A stretch of DNA of 64,000 nucleotides from Bombardia bombarda (GCA_030512295.1 JAULSR010000009.1:1178001-1242000), one strand, 5' to 3'. Shown: positions 29,258 to 39,531, counted from the stretch's first letter. Translations and numbers: made by a program. The notes: generated from the sequence alone by a model not told the origin.

Positions 29258-31165
29258 ATGAGGTCGCGTGGCCGCAGTGCTGGTCGCCACCAGAGGACTC
29301 GGACGATTCGTTCTGTCCAGACGATGCATCGGTCGAACGGAATGGACTGGGGTGACTCGCCCTCCCCGACGCTAGTCGAAGCCACCCTCCCCGACGCTAG
29401 TCGACAGTGAAATACCTCGACAGTGAAATACCCTGCTACGACTCGGACGATGCGTCGGTCGACGGAATGGACTGGGGTGACTCGCCCTCCCCGACGCTAG
29501 CCGACAGTGAAATACCCTGCTACGACTCGGACGATCCGTCTGAGCTCTGCGACGGACTACGGCGACATCGACGTAAAAGACCAGGCGCTACTGGGATTTA
29601 ACGAAGCCGACTTTGACGACCAAGACTACATACAGTAAGGGCTCTAACTTGCTTATCGATCGGACTGAGCAGCAATGGAAAGAGTGAGTGCTCCGCGTCT
29701 AGTCCCATGTCCTTTAGCCAAGCATCGCGCTGACGTGCTTCCTGTCCAGCTATTGTGCGTCCTTGTCTCGTTATTCTGCCCATGTCAAGGGCGACCCGAT
29801 AGAGGCCTCGCGCGCCCTCTCTGCCGAGTCTGTCAGAGTCCTTTATGCCTTCTTCGACTGGGTCCTAAGCCAGACACATGGGAAGCCTAGAGAAGATGGG
29901 AAGCCTGGAGAAGATGGGAAGCCTAGAGAAGATGGGAAGCCTGGGAGGAAGCTGCGGGGGACCGAGAGGATCAGTTCTCTCGGGACGTACTGGAAGGTGT
30001 TCAGGCTCTTCTTCTTCGAGAAGGCTATCGGAGACAAGCTGGATGCCAAGCTGGACCGCAAAATGCGTAGGGTACCCGCCTTGCTGTCCTTGCTTACCAG
30101 GAAGTTCTAACCGTCACAGGTCCTCCGGAAACTGGCAGACAAGCACGGCCTGAGCAACGAGAAACGGGAGAAGAGATGACGGGAGAAGAGATGACGGGAG
30201 AAGAGATGACGGGAGAAGAGATGTATGACGATCGACGATCTGAAAGAGCAGATCTATACGACCTTGAGCACGACAGAGAAGTCGTTCCGTGTTGGAGAGT
30301 GCCGAATCCTCTGCGCCCTCTTCCACCAGCTCCTTTCCCCCAACCGGGTCTCGCCCCACCGGGTCTCGCCCCAATGCCCTCTTGCTGACGTGCTTCCGCG
30401 ACCTCAGGGTGTCTCTGGTCCGCGACCCCACCGATGGAGGCCCCCACCTGATCGCTATCCGCTTTGCGGTCGAGCACACCAAGGGATATCTCGGCGACAA
30501 AGACAAGTAAGTCCTGCTCCGGCCCGACATGTCACGCAAATGCATGCTCACTCTAACCTCAGCAATACTTTCCCCATCCCCGAGGTCTTGTGGGATCCTT
30601 GTCTTCTCCTCAGTCCCCACGTCATGCTCCTCGTCATGCTCCTCGTCATGCTCCTCGTCATGCTCCTCGTCATGCTCCTCGGCATCCTTTTTGCCAACCG
30701 TGCTTTCGCGGCCCCAAGCCTCACCTCGCCGGAGAAGCTCAGGCAGCTCGACATCGACCCGGGCGAGAAGGAACTGCCTTTTGCCGCTTAGGGAGGACCT
30801 GGCCGACACTTTCGTGTTCCGCAAGGCGATCAAGACGATATTCGGATATGTGATGAGCACTATGGGCCTATCATATGCAACGGCGGCGGCATACTGGGCT
30901 TAGGGGTATCGGCATCATTACGGGGTTTCAAATTCAACACAATCCCCGTACAATCTCGGCTACAATGCGGCCATGGAATTTGACAAGAGTGGTTCGTGCA
31001 TGTGCCCTGCCTTGACGGTGAATCCGACTGCTGACTCGGCGGACAGAGGATGTGCAGTCTAGGTTCTTCAATCAGCAAACGACGACCCACGAAGCTGACA
31101 GAGGAGCAATCCGCATCCGTCAACAACGACCCCTTCGAGAGGGCGAGGCTATATTTTGTCCTGCC
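29258..31165 (+). pseudogene. DUF3435 tyrosine recombinase relic (Starship captain-type / FluG-domain family)
   Basis: Plus-strand exons align in order with fungal DUF3435 proteins: ESVRVLYAFFDWVLSQTHGK, SLGTYWKVFRLFFFEKA, intron 30072-30119, KLADKHGLSNEKREK, TIDDLKEQIYTTLSTTEKSF, LVRDPTDGGPHLIAIRF, VEHTKGYLGDKD, intron 30507-30562 (GTAAGT, CTAAC, CAG), NTFPIPEVLWDP, LLLSPHVMLL, ILFANRAFAAPSLTSPEKL, then frame-broken GFKFNTIP, YNLGYNAAMEFDKS, SISKRRPTKLTEEQSASV. Stops and frameshifts abound. In-frame tandem repeats interrupt it at 29878-29945 (18 bp), 30166-30222 (15 bp, introduces TGA) and 30623-30682 (12 bp). The N-terminal part (29258-29640) holds a duplicated acidic segment. Known role: tyrosine recombinases moving giant Starship elements. 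This copy is dead. Confidence 0.75.
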
Positions 31166-31397
31166 TGTGCATGACGGATCTTGCGAGGGCCGAGGGGACT
31201 AAAAAAGCCATCGTAACCGCGTATCAAGCTAGGGACAAGCCACGGCGTTGAGGAGAAACAAAAGAGGACGACAGGGGGGGCCTGATTGCCAAGTCAGGGC
31301 TGGTGTCAACTCTCCCTTCACCCGACCTCCTCCAACACATCGGCCTGCATCCAACTTTCCCCCCCCCTCTCGCTTTCCCAGCCACCCAGTTCTTGCC

Positions 31398-31859
31398 ATG
31401 TTGTTTTGCCTCGAGTCATCTCATCCGGGAGGCCATGAATGTCTCGACGAGATGCCTCATGATCGCGCCTCCTTTCTCCTCCGGCTGGAGCTAAACGACG
31501 TGGACTTCCAGAACTTCTCTGCGACTTGCTCAGGCGCTGAGCACCTAGCGGGCGACAGCCACGACGGACTGCCTTCTCATTTCGTCGAGAGTTTCTTCCT
31601 GGAACCCGGCGAGGCATACTCGGGGTCTGACCGCACCGACGACATCCGAAGCCTGGAGGAAAGCGACCTTTGGTTCCCAGACTCTGATGCTTTCGGGGAC
31701 ACGGAAGGGGAGCCCCCTTTTGACCGCCCCCTTCCTCGCGGGTCGCGAGCGTGGACACACCCAATTCACCACAAGCCGAGGAGTTGGTATCGGTCGGCAC
31801 TAGGGCCATTATGGAATCTACGCTGTCAGATGCCAAGGACACCGGTCATGATATCATGA
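31398..31859 (+). CDS. Hypothetical acidic protein
   Basis: ATG 31398 (MLFCLESSHPGGHECLDEMP), 153 codons, rich in Asp/Glu/Ser with LEESDLWFPDSDAFGDTEGE. The frame is open upstream to 31248 without another convincing start. Past about 31745 an alternative frame (SPQAEELVSVGTRAIMES to a stop near 31915) looks more protein-like, so a frameshift or missed intron is possible. Family not recognised. Confidence 0.35.
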   Translation: MLFCLESSHPGGHECLDEMPHDRASFLLRLELNDVDFQNFSATCSGAEHLAGDSHDGLPSHFVESFFLEPGEAYSGSDRTDDIRSLEESDLWFPDSDAFGDTEGEPPFDRPLPRGSRAWTHPIHHKPRSWYRSALGPLWNLRCQMPRTPVMIS

Positions 31860-32045
31860 ACGGGGAGGTATCTGAGGATAAGTTTCCGACTTGGTGGCAT
31901 ATCATTTATCTCTGATCCAAGTCAGATTTTGGAGCTCAACGCGCTTTACGAGTAAATGGAACTTTTAGCTACTTATTTTCCTCATCAGCGAATTTCTCAT
32001 CTAAATAACCAAATCTTCCCCAAGGCAATACTATTCTCAGCAAAG

Positions 32046-32306
32046 ATGTGCCAATACATCAAGCACTCAGTCTATTATTCCAAATGTCGCAAACAAGACG
32101 GTAGACACATATGCGACTCGTACAGTGTGCAGGAGTGCAGCAACGCCAAGGCCTATGGAACCTTCTGCCCTTCCATTGCGCCTGCCAGTGACCACCAGAC
32201 CGGCGGTCCAGTTGCCTTTGGCTCTTCAAAGAAGCGTGGCGATTGTCCCAAGTGTCCGCCCGAACTACCCGTGAGACACTTTTCCCAGCTTGTGACCAAC
32301 TTGTGA
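32046..32306 (+). CDS. Small Cys-rich protein, MCQ-type
   Basis: 86 codons (MCQYIKHSVYYSKCRKQDGR). Cysteines recur in pairs (C2, C14, C23, C31, C41, then CPKCP), a pattern common in small uncharacterised fungal proteins and loosely like the N-termini of the Met-Cys family here, though no clear homology. ATG in AAAGATGTG context. Function unknown. Confidence 0.4.
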   Translation: MCQYIKHSVYYSKCRKQDGRHICDSYSVQECSNAKAYGTFCPSIAPASDHQTGGPVAFGSSKKRGDCPKCPPELPVRHFSQLVTNL

Positions 32307-32472
32307 GCAGACTAACTAGGTATTCGGTAGGAGTCTTGATCGCCGGAGCAACCAAATCACGGGAACTGAGACTGCTAGGAAGACGGCTAGCGGCTTGCCA
32401 GTAATCAAGATGCGCCTTGTTGTCCAGCCGTGGAGTGTTTGGCTCTTGCTGCTACTCGGGATGAGTAATGTT

Positions 32473-33230
32473 TCAGAGACAACTAAGAGGAGTAAGAATG
32501 GCTGTACCGTCTCGGTTCAGGTCCTGTACAAGGTCATCCACTCTCTTGTAACCACCCTTCCAGCATTTCAGTATGACACTTTCGAGTGCCGGGAGGTGAT
32601 CTAAGCTGGGAAACTCGGAATTCCTAATGGCCTTCTCGACCTCGAAAGCTCCAGAGCATCTCCCGAATGGATTTTTGCCCGTCAAGATCTCATAAAAGGT
32701 GCTTCCAAGGGCAAATAATTCTGTTTCTTCGGAAGGGTCGTCGACATCCGGATGGTGATGACTTGTGCCGTACCACCCAAAAGACTCGTTCTTGTCGATG
32801 GCTGATGCTGCAAAATCGCCAACCATAGCATTGAGATCAGCATCGAGAAATATATTGCTGTAGGATATGTCGCAGTGAAAGACGTCTTTGGAGTGGAGGT
32901 GTGATATTGCCTGTGCCGTTTGTTCAGCCCACCGAAGTCTTGTGGCGAGGGGAGGAGGATCGCTTGGAGATTCGAGGTATTGTCGGATTGTGCCGTGTGG
33001 AGCGAATTGCACGAGAACACTTCGGTCCAAGAGGCCGTAGTATTTCAGGATTGACTTGTGTGAGCCCAGCCTTTCATATACGGCAACCTCTCGATCTCGT
33101 TCTCGGGGTCAGTGTAGCACTTTGCCACTGCATCTACTCGAAAGACCCAGGCTGAGAGTCCTGCTCCGACCCTTTCATTCTCACTGATCTGATGGGGTAT
33201 ATCAACCTTTCGTATGACTATGTCTGCCAT
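32473..33230 (-). pseudogene. Fungal short protein kinase with one frameshift
   Basis: Minus strand. N-lobe 33230-33115: VGAGLSAWVFRVDAVAKCYT with the beta-3 lysine. The frame then shifts by one base near 33110 and continues VYERLGSHKSILKYYGLLDR, VLVQFAPHGTIRQYLE, RLRWAEQTAQAISHLHSK, catalytic loop HCDISYSNIFLD, metal-binding DFA in VGDFAASAID, then ELFALGSTFYEILTG and VILKCWKGGYKRVDD. This is the small fungal kinase family whose loop usually reads HGD.G..N. Apart from the shift the domain looks complete, so it is either a very recent pseudogene or a sequence error. The catalytic Asp is present; the residue before it is Cys. Confidence 0.7.
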
Positions 33231-33839
33231 GTTGGAGATGCGGTTTAGAGCCTGCCTTGGAGTCGTTGCACGAGCAGAATCGAGGATAAATCGTGTCGAG
33301 GACTATGGTCTCTCCCCCGACCACGACGCAAAATTTTGGCGCGAACTTGTCAGGGGTGGGAATGGCGCTTGGGCTTGGGCCCGGGGATGAACCTTACCCA
33401 TCCACGTCCTAAGTGGGTTAGTCGAGGTCAAACAGCGTCGTAGCTTTCGACGCAATGGATATTGACCATGGAGGCTCAAAGGGACACTTACCCAGATAAC
33501 ACATCAGACCACAACAAGGACGGCAATCATGCCCAGCGAGGTTGTAAATGGTTCTGAGAGGACCGCAAGGAGGATAAGGTGAGGAAAAGAGATGGGCAGG
33601 CCGCTGATATCGTTGCCGTGGAAAGTTTTAACTTACCCCCGCAGAGAATTGGATGACAGGGGCTGCCAGCTACGCCCAGTGGATCATAGCCCCAACCGCC
33701 CCGCACCTCCCTTATTTTCGCCCTAGCAACTCCAAAACTACCCTTGGGCCGCACCAAGGTAACCTTCTCCACAGACCTCTGCAGGTCGGCTTCTGTTTCC
33801 GAACTGGGGACCAACACACCGAGCCATGCGAGACTAGAC

Positions 33840-34340
33840 GTCCTAATTAAGGTCGATATGTCCGAGAATGGAGCCTATTACGACTAGTCCCGCGCATGAA
33901 ATCGCCAGATTGAAGAATGACCAAATATAACAATACGATCAGGAGAAATGTTCGCAACCTTTGTTGCCCACTCAAAAACTGCCATAGCGTCTGCTAGTAA
34001 ACCAGGCTCCGACGGTGTGCCACTTGAAAGGCCGAATCCTCTGTAATTGTTCAGGTGCTGCGGAGCATAAAGTGCGGTACTATGCGGGTCGGCACTAGGG
34101 TACCCGATACGCCATGCATGGTGATAACTAGCCTGGTGTTTGCTCAAATTCCTTGACAGACATAAGGCCACTGGATAAAGTAGAGTAATGGTATACCCAA
34201 CACGAAAAGGAGCAGAGTGGCCAAGACTGACGACTCCATCCTGAATCAGTAGCATCAGTGTATATGAACCTCTGGCTCCATTTGGAACACAGGAGACGTA
34301 AACCGTTTTGCGGTTTGCGTAAATGAGCCTCGAGGAACAA
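33840..34340 (-). pseudogene. Alpha/beta hydrolase relic (ABHD12/13-like)
   Basis: NYRGFGLSSGTPSEPGLLAD, AVFEWATKVANISPDRIVIF, GHSS (nucleophile elbow) at about 33905-34040 on the minus strand. The frame breaks right after the elbow, and NLAISCAGLVVIGSILGHID continues in another frame. N-terminal strands are eroded and the catalytic Asp/His region is absent. Confidence 0.6.
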
Positions 34341-34676
34341 AATGTTAGAACTATTTATATGGGATGAGACCTTTTTAAGGGCTACCGAAAAATAACCCTT
34401 TATCCAAACGAAAGTCCCTAAGGTTGTGAGTAGAACAGGTACAGGAGACGCAAACCGCTTGGGTCATTTATTTCCAGGTTTCAGAGTAATCAACACTGCG
34501 CGGTTTGTCTCCCGGGTCGAAGAGAAGAAGGATTCACAGAGGTGCAGCATCGCGGCCAATTGCAATGAAAGGGCAGTTCATCATGTCCAGTTCTTAGGAG
34601 CCCATGCGATAGAGAGCCTGAAATTGCAATACTAACATGTGAAAGAAACTATCCCTAGCAGCTAAAATCGAGTTGC

Positions 34677-35498
34677 TCATAGCCAAGCCCAACCCTTTGG
34701 TGCCAATGCCATGTGCTGTCCTTTACCATTATAGTCCGAAGATTGAGATAAAGTCACCCTATCGTTCGAAACTTCTCGTACTCTCGTTTCCCAAGTCTTC
34801 GTAAGTTTGGCGTCATAGTGTGACCATAGTCTCGGGAGAAACTGGACATCTTGGGCACAATAGAGCCTGATTTCCTCAGAGAGGGGACGCTCATTGAAGA
34901 CTTGATAAGTCCCACCACGTTCAGGCGCAAAAAGTTTGGCGCCCTTCTCCTTGACAGCTTTCCAGGCAACCCTCTCGTCCGTGCTCAGAGGAGAGTCCCT
35001 CTCAATGCACTTGGCCAGTCCGTTGACAAACTTCCTGGAGAATGTCCGTGTTGCAAGCTCCATCAGTTGCAGGTCCTGTATCCCGGCCAGCTTGATGTGG
35101 AAATGGCTATATAGCGCATCTGAGTCGTTCCGGATGTCGAAGAAGACCTTTGGGGTGGCATCAGATTCCAGTATTTCTCTGAGAGTGCGGCCGTTTGCCC
35201 CTTGAGTAGAGAAAGCCTTGTCGCCGAGGGTATGGATGTCGACAAGATAGGTCTGACGACTTGGCAAAACGAAGACCTGAAGAATGGATATACTGCCGTG
35301 TCTGGAAAGATTGATGCCTTCAAGGTCCATGTATAGAGACGGCGGCGTGGTTGGCTGCCCATCGAGAGCATCCACGAGAGTGGAAACAGCAGCAGGCGTG
35401 TCAATCAGATCGGAATCCGGCTGCCCGCCGTGGAGGCTAATTTTCTCCAGAGAATTGGAAATGGCCAGTAGATCTTGCTGGTGGCTTGGCCCCTCCAT
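34677..35498 (-). CDS. 3'-5' exonuclease domain protein, EXD1-like (DEDDy)
   Basis: 273 codons, single exon, ATG 35498. The RNase D/DEDDy fold is visible: first motif MDLEGINLSRHGSISILQVF (D-x-E), second motif FFDIRNDSDALYSHFHIKLA with IQDLQLMELA, third motif YCAQDVQFLPRLW (Y-x3-D). Between motifs lies the usual Leu-rich helix region (FVNGLAKCIERD). Length fits small fungal proteins of this family. Members trim or bind RNA or DNA 3' ends; the substrate is not predictable here. No frameshift and ordinary codon use: the best-preserved cellular-type gene in the window. Confidence 0.85.
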   Translation of the reverse strand: MEGPSHQQDLLAISNSLEKISLHGGQPDSDLIDTPAAVSTLVDALDGQPTTPPSLYMDLEGINLSRHGSISILQVFVLPSRQTYLVDIHTLGDKAFSTQGANGRTLREILESDATPKVFFDIRNDSDALYSHFHIKLAGIQDLQLMELATRTFSRKFVNGLAKCIERDSPLSTDERVAWKAVKEKGAKLFAPERGGTYQVFNERPLSEEIRLYCAQDVQFLPRLWSHYDAKLTKTWETRVREVSNDRVTLSQSSDYNGKGQHMALAPKGWAWL

Positions 35499-35654
35499 GA
35501 TAAATAAGTGGAAGAAGCTGCTATAATTATCTAGGACCTCATTGTTTGTGTGTCGTTAGTAGAAGTCACATCAGTAGGTCAGATGGAGGCGCCTTACAAT
35601 TCGGGAGGAACCAGGCTGCTGCGGGATGCCAACCAATATCAAGGGGAGGATGCG

Positions 35655-35870
35655 AAAAAATTTGAGGAAGATCAAATTTGAGGAAGATCAAATTTGAGGA
35701 AGATCAAATTTGAGGAAGATCAAGTTTGAGGAAGATCAAGTTTGAGGATCAAGTTTGAGGAAGATCAAATTTGAGGAAGATGAAGTTTGAGGAAGATGAA
35801 GTTTGAGGAAGATCAAGTTTGAGGAAGATGAAGTTTGAGGAAGATCAAGTTTGAGGAAGAGAAAGGATAT
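35655..35870. repeat. 16-bp minisatellite
   Basis: About thirteen units of AAGATCAAATTTGAGG with A/G variants (AAGATGAAGTTTGAGG). Purine-rich on the plus strand. Confidence 0.85.
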
Positions 35871-36775
35871 AAAAGGGAGTGTCCTATGGATGGGTCTAAG
35901 ACGTTCGAGGGGAAGGCCCAGCCAGGAGGCCCAACCACATGACGGCGGCTCTCCGTCTAGCGAAACACCAAAGAACGAGTCGAGTCTAGGGCAGCCAAGC
36001 AACGACCTCTGTCCAGCCCAGTGCCAATCAAAGTTTGGTTGGTCAGAAGACTTAGGCAGCGTTTTGACGTCAAGGTCATTAAATATACCTTTAGGCTAGC
36101 CATTGGATGGTGTAGACGAATCTCCACATAAAGCTTTGGTCGATCCTTGCGAGGGGGGGCATCTTGTGCGATCCTCGGTTGGTTGGGCATTGCGATCCTC
36201 GGTTGGTTGGGCATTGCGATCCTCGGTTGGTTGGGCATTACCGCTGCGTGCAGTCAGCGAGACAAACGCATTGAAAGGCTGCCAGCGAGTTTAGTATGAG
36301 GGGGTGTGAACGCCGGGGGGAGGTTCCGGGAGAAGGTTCGTTATTGGGGTTATCCGCTTGAGATGAGCAGATTAACAAGTGCTAAACCCTGCGATTGTGT
36401 GGCCTCTCCATGCGGCGTCTGTAAGGTTTAGATAGATTACTTTCAGAAAGCGGCTTGCTTAACCTAATATGAGAAGGAGCGCCTGGGGGGTGTAGCACTA
36501 CCACCAACTAAAAGGGGCAAAGGTTCCGTCCGTCTGCTCCTGCACATCTGCCCACAACACCTCTCCGTCATCCCCAACTTTTGCTAAAAACCCGCTTTCT
36601 CCTCAAACAACGTCATTCATCTCTTCATCCAGAGATTCATATCTTATCATCACCCATTCCGTCCATCAATTTACCAGTGTGCTTGCTATCGCTACATACT
36701 TCGTGTTGGAATTGATCTCTACAGTAGAACGTATCTTATGAATTTCGAACACTGAAATTTCGAGCAAAGTGCCGC
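35871..36775. other. No gene recognised; includes a 24-bp triple repeat
   Basis: 36165-36240 holds three units of CGATCCTCGGTTGGTTGGGC plus ATTG. The rest is unique sequence without a convincing frame; CT-rich stretches at 36535-36665 look leader-like. Confidence 0.35.
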
Positions 36776-37345
36776 AGGTGCAAAAGTGCACAAGGTTAAA
36801 AGGTGCAAAAGTGCAAGTGGCGCAAAAGTGCAAGTGGTGCAAAGGTGCAAGTTGGTGCAAAAGGTGCAGAATTGCAAGGGTGCAAAAGGTGCAAAAGTGC
36901 AAGGGTGCAAAAGGTGCAAAAGTGCACAAGGTTCAAAAGTGCACAAGGTTAAAAGGTGCAAAAGTGCAAGTGGTGCAAAGGTGCAAGTGGTGCAAAGGTG
37001 CAAGTGGTGCAAAAGGTGCAGAATTGCAAGGGTGCAAAAGTGCACAAGGTTCAAAAGTGCACAAGGTTAAAAGGTGCAAAGGTGCAAGTGGTGCAAAAGG
37101 TGCAGAATTGCAAGGGTGGAAAAGTGCAGGGGTGCAAAAGGTGCAAAAGTGCACAAGGTTCAAAAGTGCACAAGGTTCAAAAGTGCACAAGGCTCAAAAG
37201 TGCAAAAGGTGCAAAAGCGCAAGTGGCGCAAAAGGTGCAGAATTGCAAGGGTGCAAAAGGTCAAAAGTGCAAAAGGTGCAAAAGTGCAAAAGGTGCAAAA
37301 GTGCAAGCGGTGCAAAAGGTGTAAAAGCGCAAAAGTGCAAGCACA
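36776..37345. repeat. GGTGCAAAAGTGCAA minisatellite
   Basis: Roughly 570 bp of interleaved 9-12 bp units (GGTGCAAAA, GTGCACAAGGTT, GTGCAAGTG). It keeps open frames on both strands, none credible as genes. Confidence 0.85.
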
Positions 37346-37575
37346 ATTGTTGTTGTTATTATTATTATTGTTGTTATTGTTGTTGTTGTTGTTATTGTTG
37401 TTGTTATTATTGTTATTATTATTATTATTGTTGTTGTTATTGTTGTTGTTGTTGTTGTCATTATTGTTGTTGTTATTGTTATTATTATTATTATTATTAT
37501 TGTTATGTTATTGTTATTTGTCGTTATTGTTGTTGTGTTGTTGTTGTTTGTCGTTATTGCTGTTATCGCTATTAT
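37346..37575. repeat. (TTG/TTA)n trinucleotide tract
   Basis: About 230 bp of TTG and TTA triplets, directly abutting the previous minisatellite. Confidence 0.85.
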
Positions 37576-37689
37576 TGGGGGAGGGGTCTTAGCCCAACAC
37601 ACCGCGGGGCCTGCTGGCGTTGTCGCCTACGCCGCCTACTTGTCGAGGGGGGTAGCCCTCATTCTTGCTTGGCGTCTGGCAGATATCAC

Positions 37690-38235
37690 GTCCGGGGAAA
37701 AAAAAGAAAAATTATTTATAAGTCATTTTCGTACGTACGTCAGCGAGAAACCTCTTTTAAAAGGGAAAACATAAACAACCCATCTACCAATCATTTTTAA
37801 ACGTTAGCGAGAAACCTTTTTAAAAAAAAAAAAAAAAAAAAAACATAATACTTTTGACTATAAAACGCCAGACACGCACGCTCAACTTATATCTATCCTT
37901 AATCTTTCCAATCCACATACTCCCTCCCACCTTCGACTCAAACTCTCCCACTCACCAACCATACTTTCGACTTCTTTAACCACCACTTTCAACTCAAACT
38001 CTTACTTACCAACCATACTTTCGACTTCCTTAACCACCACTTTCAACTCAAAACTCGCACTCACCAACTATCTTTTTCACTTTCGACTTCCTTAACCACC
38101 ACTTTCAACTCAAAACTCGCACTCACCAACTATCTTTTTCACTTTCGACTTCCTTAACCACCACTTTCAACTCAAAACTCGCACTCACCAACCATACTTT
38201 CGAAGGGCCATATATCGTATCACAAAGACCACATA
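37690..38235 (+). promoter_or_regulatory. Shared 5' module, plus-strand orientation
   Basis: Contains CGTCAGCGAGAAACCTCTTT twice, an A20 tract, GACTATAAAACGCCAGACACG (TATA near 37860), TCCAATCCACATACTCCC, four to five repeats of TTAACCACCACTTTCAACTC, then GTATCACAAAGACCACATAT. The only clear plus-strand copy; it leads into the gene at 38317, which shows that the module's orientation tracks the gene's orientation. Confidence 0.65.
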
Positions 38236-38316
38236 TTCGAGGGTCGCATTTGGGGAGACCACCCACTTGGACACTTCTCCTACCACAAGGGGAAAGGAAA
38301 AAGGCGCCAAAGGAGC

Positions 38317-38790
38317 ATGGACAGCTATAAGAGCAACGAGGCCGAAACCTCCAAATCAAATATGACAAACAAGACAAGAAATGCCGACAAGGACTGTGTT
38401 AGTACACCATTGGCTGAGGCGGCTAACAACACCACGGATGACACCACTACGAAGCAAACCACCGCGGGGAACACAACCACGGAGAGCTCGGCCACGGAGG
38501 CCACAGAGGCCACGGAGGCCACGGTCTCGGATACGCCGAACGTGTCAGTTGCACCTCAGTCTGTAGAGCATTTGAAGGAACTTCCTATGCCTGCTTTGTC
38601 AGAAGAAGAAAAAAAAGAGATGGAGAGCTTTGACTCCTTCATGATGCCTTTTATTAACGGCAATGGAAAACACTTGGGCCCATGGGAGTGGGATATAGAG
38701 ATGCAAAAGTTCAAACGGCAACACAAGTTAACTGGAGAGATTGTGTGGGAGCCTGAATTGCCTGAATTTTGGCAAGGCCTGAAGACATGA
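38317..38790 (+). CDS. Hypothetical Thr/Glu-rich protein behind the shared module
   Basis: 157 codons (MDSYKSNEAETSKSNMTNKT). Residues 25-75 are Thr/Ala/Glu-rich with an ATEATEATEAT tandem. Residues about 90-157 are non-repetitive: LSEEEKKEMESFDSFMMPFI, GKHLGPWEWDIEMQKFKRQH and WEPELPEFWQGLK. Downstream another frame stays open to 38996 (IYEKIAMRNDDEFGFQEAYL, then an NNAIERNNATE repeat), so a frameshift may have removed the C-terminus. Family unknown. Confidence 0.5.
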   Translation: MDSYKSNEAETSKSNMTNKTRNADKDCVSTPLAEAANNTTDDTTTKQTTAGNTTTESSATEATEATEATVSDTPNVSVAPQSVEHLKELPMPALSEEEKKEMESFDSFMMPFINGNGKHLGPWEWDIEMQKFKRQHKLTGEIVWEPELPEFWQGLKT

Positions 38791-38979
38791 TATCGACATA
38801 TACGAAAAGATTGCAATGAGGAATGACGATGAATTTGGGTTTCAGGAGGCCTATTTGGACGCAGAGGAACAACGCTACGAGAGGAATAACGCTATAGAGA
38901 GGAACAACGCTACAGAGATTAAAGGCGGAAAGGATGGTTGGTCTTTCGAGGGGGTTGAGTCTTCGTGTTTTCTATTAAA

Positions 38980-39177
38980 TTGCACGCTTCTCTAAGGAGC
39001 CAAGTACCAAGCCGTTACTCCCCATACCCTCTATAATCCCAGCCTCGTCCATATTATATACCTATTGGCAGGTTAATAGCTTGAACAATAGAATCGGTTA
39101 GACGCTGGAACTAAATAGTAATTACCTTAAACGTAGTATACCGTTGATATGCTAGGAATCGATTAAACGGTTGCGCT
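38980..39177 (-). pseudogene. Out-of-frame pogo/Fot1 DDE fragment
   Basis: Beyond the TAA at 39178 the minus strand retains KRNRLIDS and, later, a degraded MDEAG region, ending at the same GTGCAATTTA breakpoint as the copy at 5262-5423. Confidence 0.55.
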
Positions 39178-39531
39178 TTAGCGTGCAATCTCTGGGTGCC
39201 TCTTGATAAAGCGTTTAACCCATGACGTTCCTAGCCCCTCCTTCTCATCTGTAATGCCAAGTATGTGGTTGCCGTATGCGCGGATCTGAGCGTGCGTAAG
39301 ATGAAGGCCAAGAGCTTCCTGGGCTATAACCCAAGTGGCTAGGTGTTTCTCCTGGGTTGGAGAAAGACGTTGCTGGCTCTGGCCAACCATCCGTTGTGGT
39401 ATAGCGCCATTGATACGGTTCTGGAGGGTGGTCCTAGGGATACCCCAGTCAAGGGCGGCCCGGCGGATAGATTGACCCCCAGCGATAGCAAGGAGGGCCT
39501 GCTTGAGGTCGTTACTGGTATATCGAGCCAT
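39178..39531 (-). CDS. Stand-alone pogo-type DNA-binding protein, copy 2
   Basis: 117 codons from ATG 39531 (MARYTSNDLKQALLAIAGGQ). Psq HTH (IRRAALDWGIPRTTL) and CENP-B-type HTH (QRLSPTQEKHLATWV, TSWVKRFIKRHPEIAR). Ends in TAA at the same position as the copy at 5424. Upstream frame also open (SQHTYTAISTYNSST) but corresponds to the conserved noncoding leader of the sister copies. The 5' side is interrupted at about 39610 by a fragment of the 764-bp repeat, so this copy has lost the distal shared module. Confidence 0.6.
   Translation of the reverse strand: MARYTSNDLKQALLAIAGGQSIRRAALDWGIPRTTLQNRINGAIPQRMVGQSQQRLSPTQEKHLATWVIAQEALGLHLTHAQIRAYGNHILGITDEKEGLGTSWVKRFIKRHPEIAR

Noticed and set aside
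31318..31842. Minus-strand 174-codon frame
   Set aside because: Antisense to the acidic plus-strand ORF; composition gives no domain and no promoter or leader is apparent.
36769..37800. 343-codon plus-strand frame and other frames over 36.7-37.6 kb
   Set aside because: Entirely translations of the GGTGCAAAAGTGCAA and TTG/TTA repeats; all six frames are partly open, as expected of such repeats.
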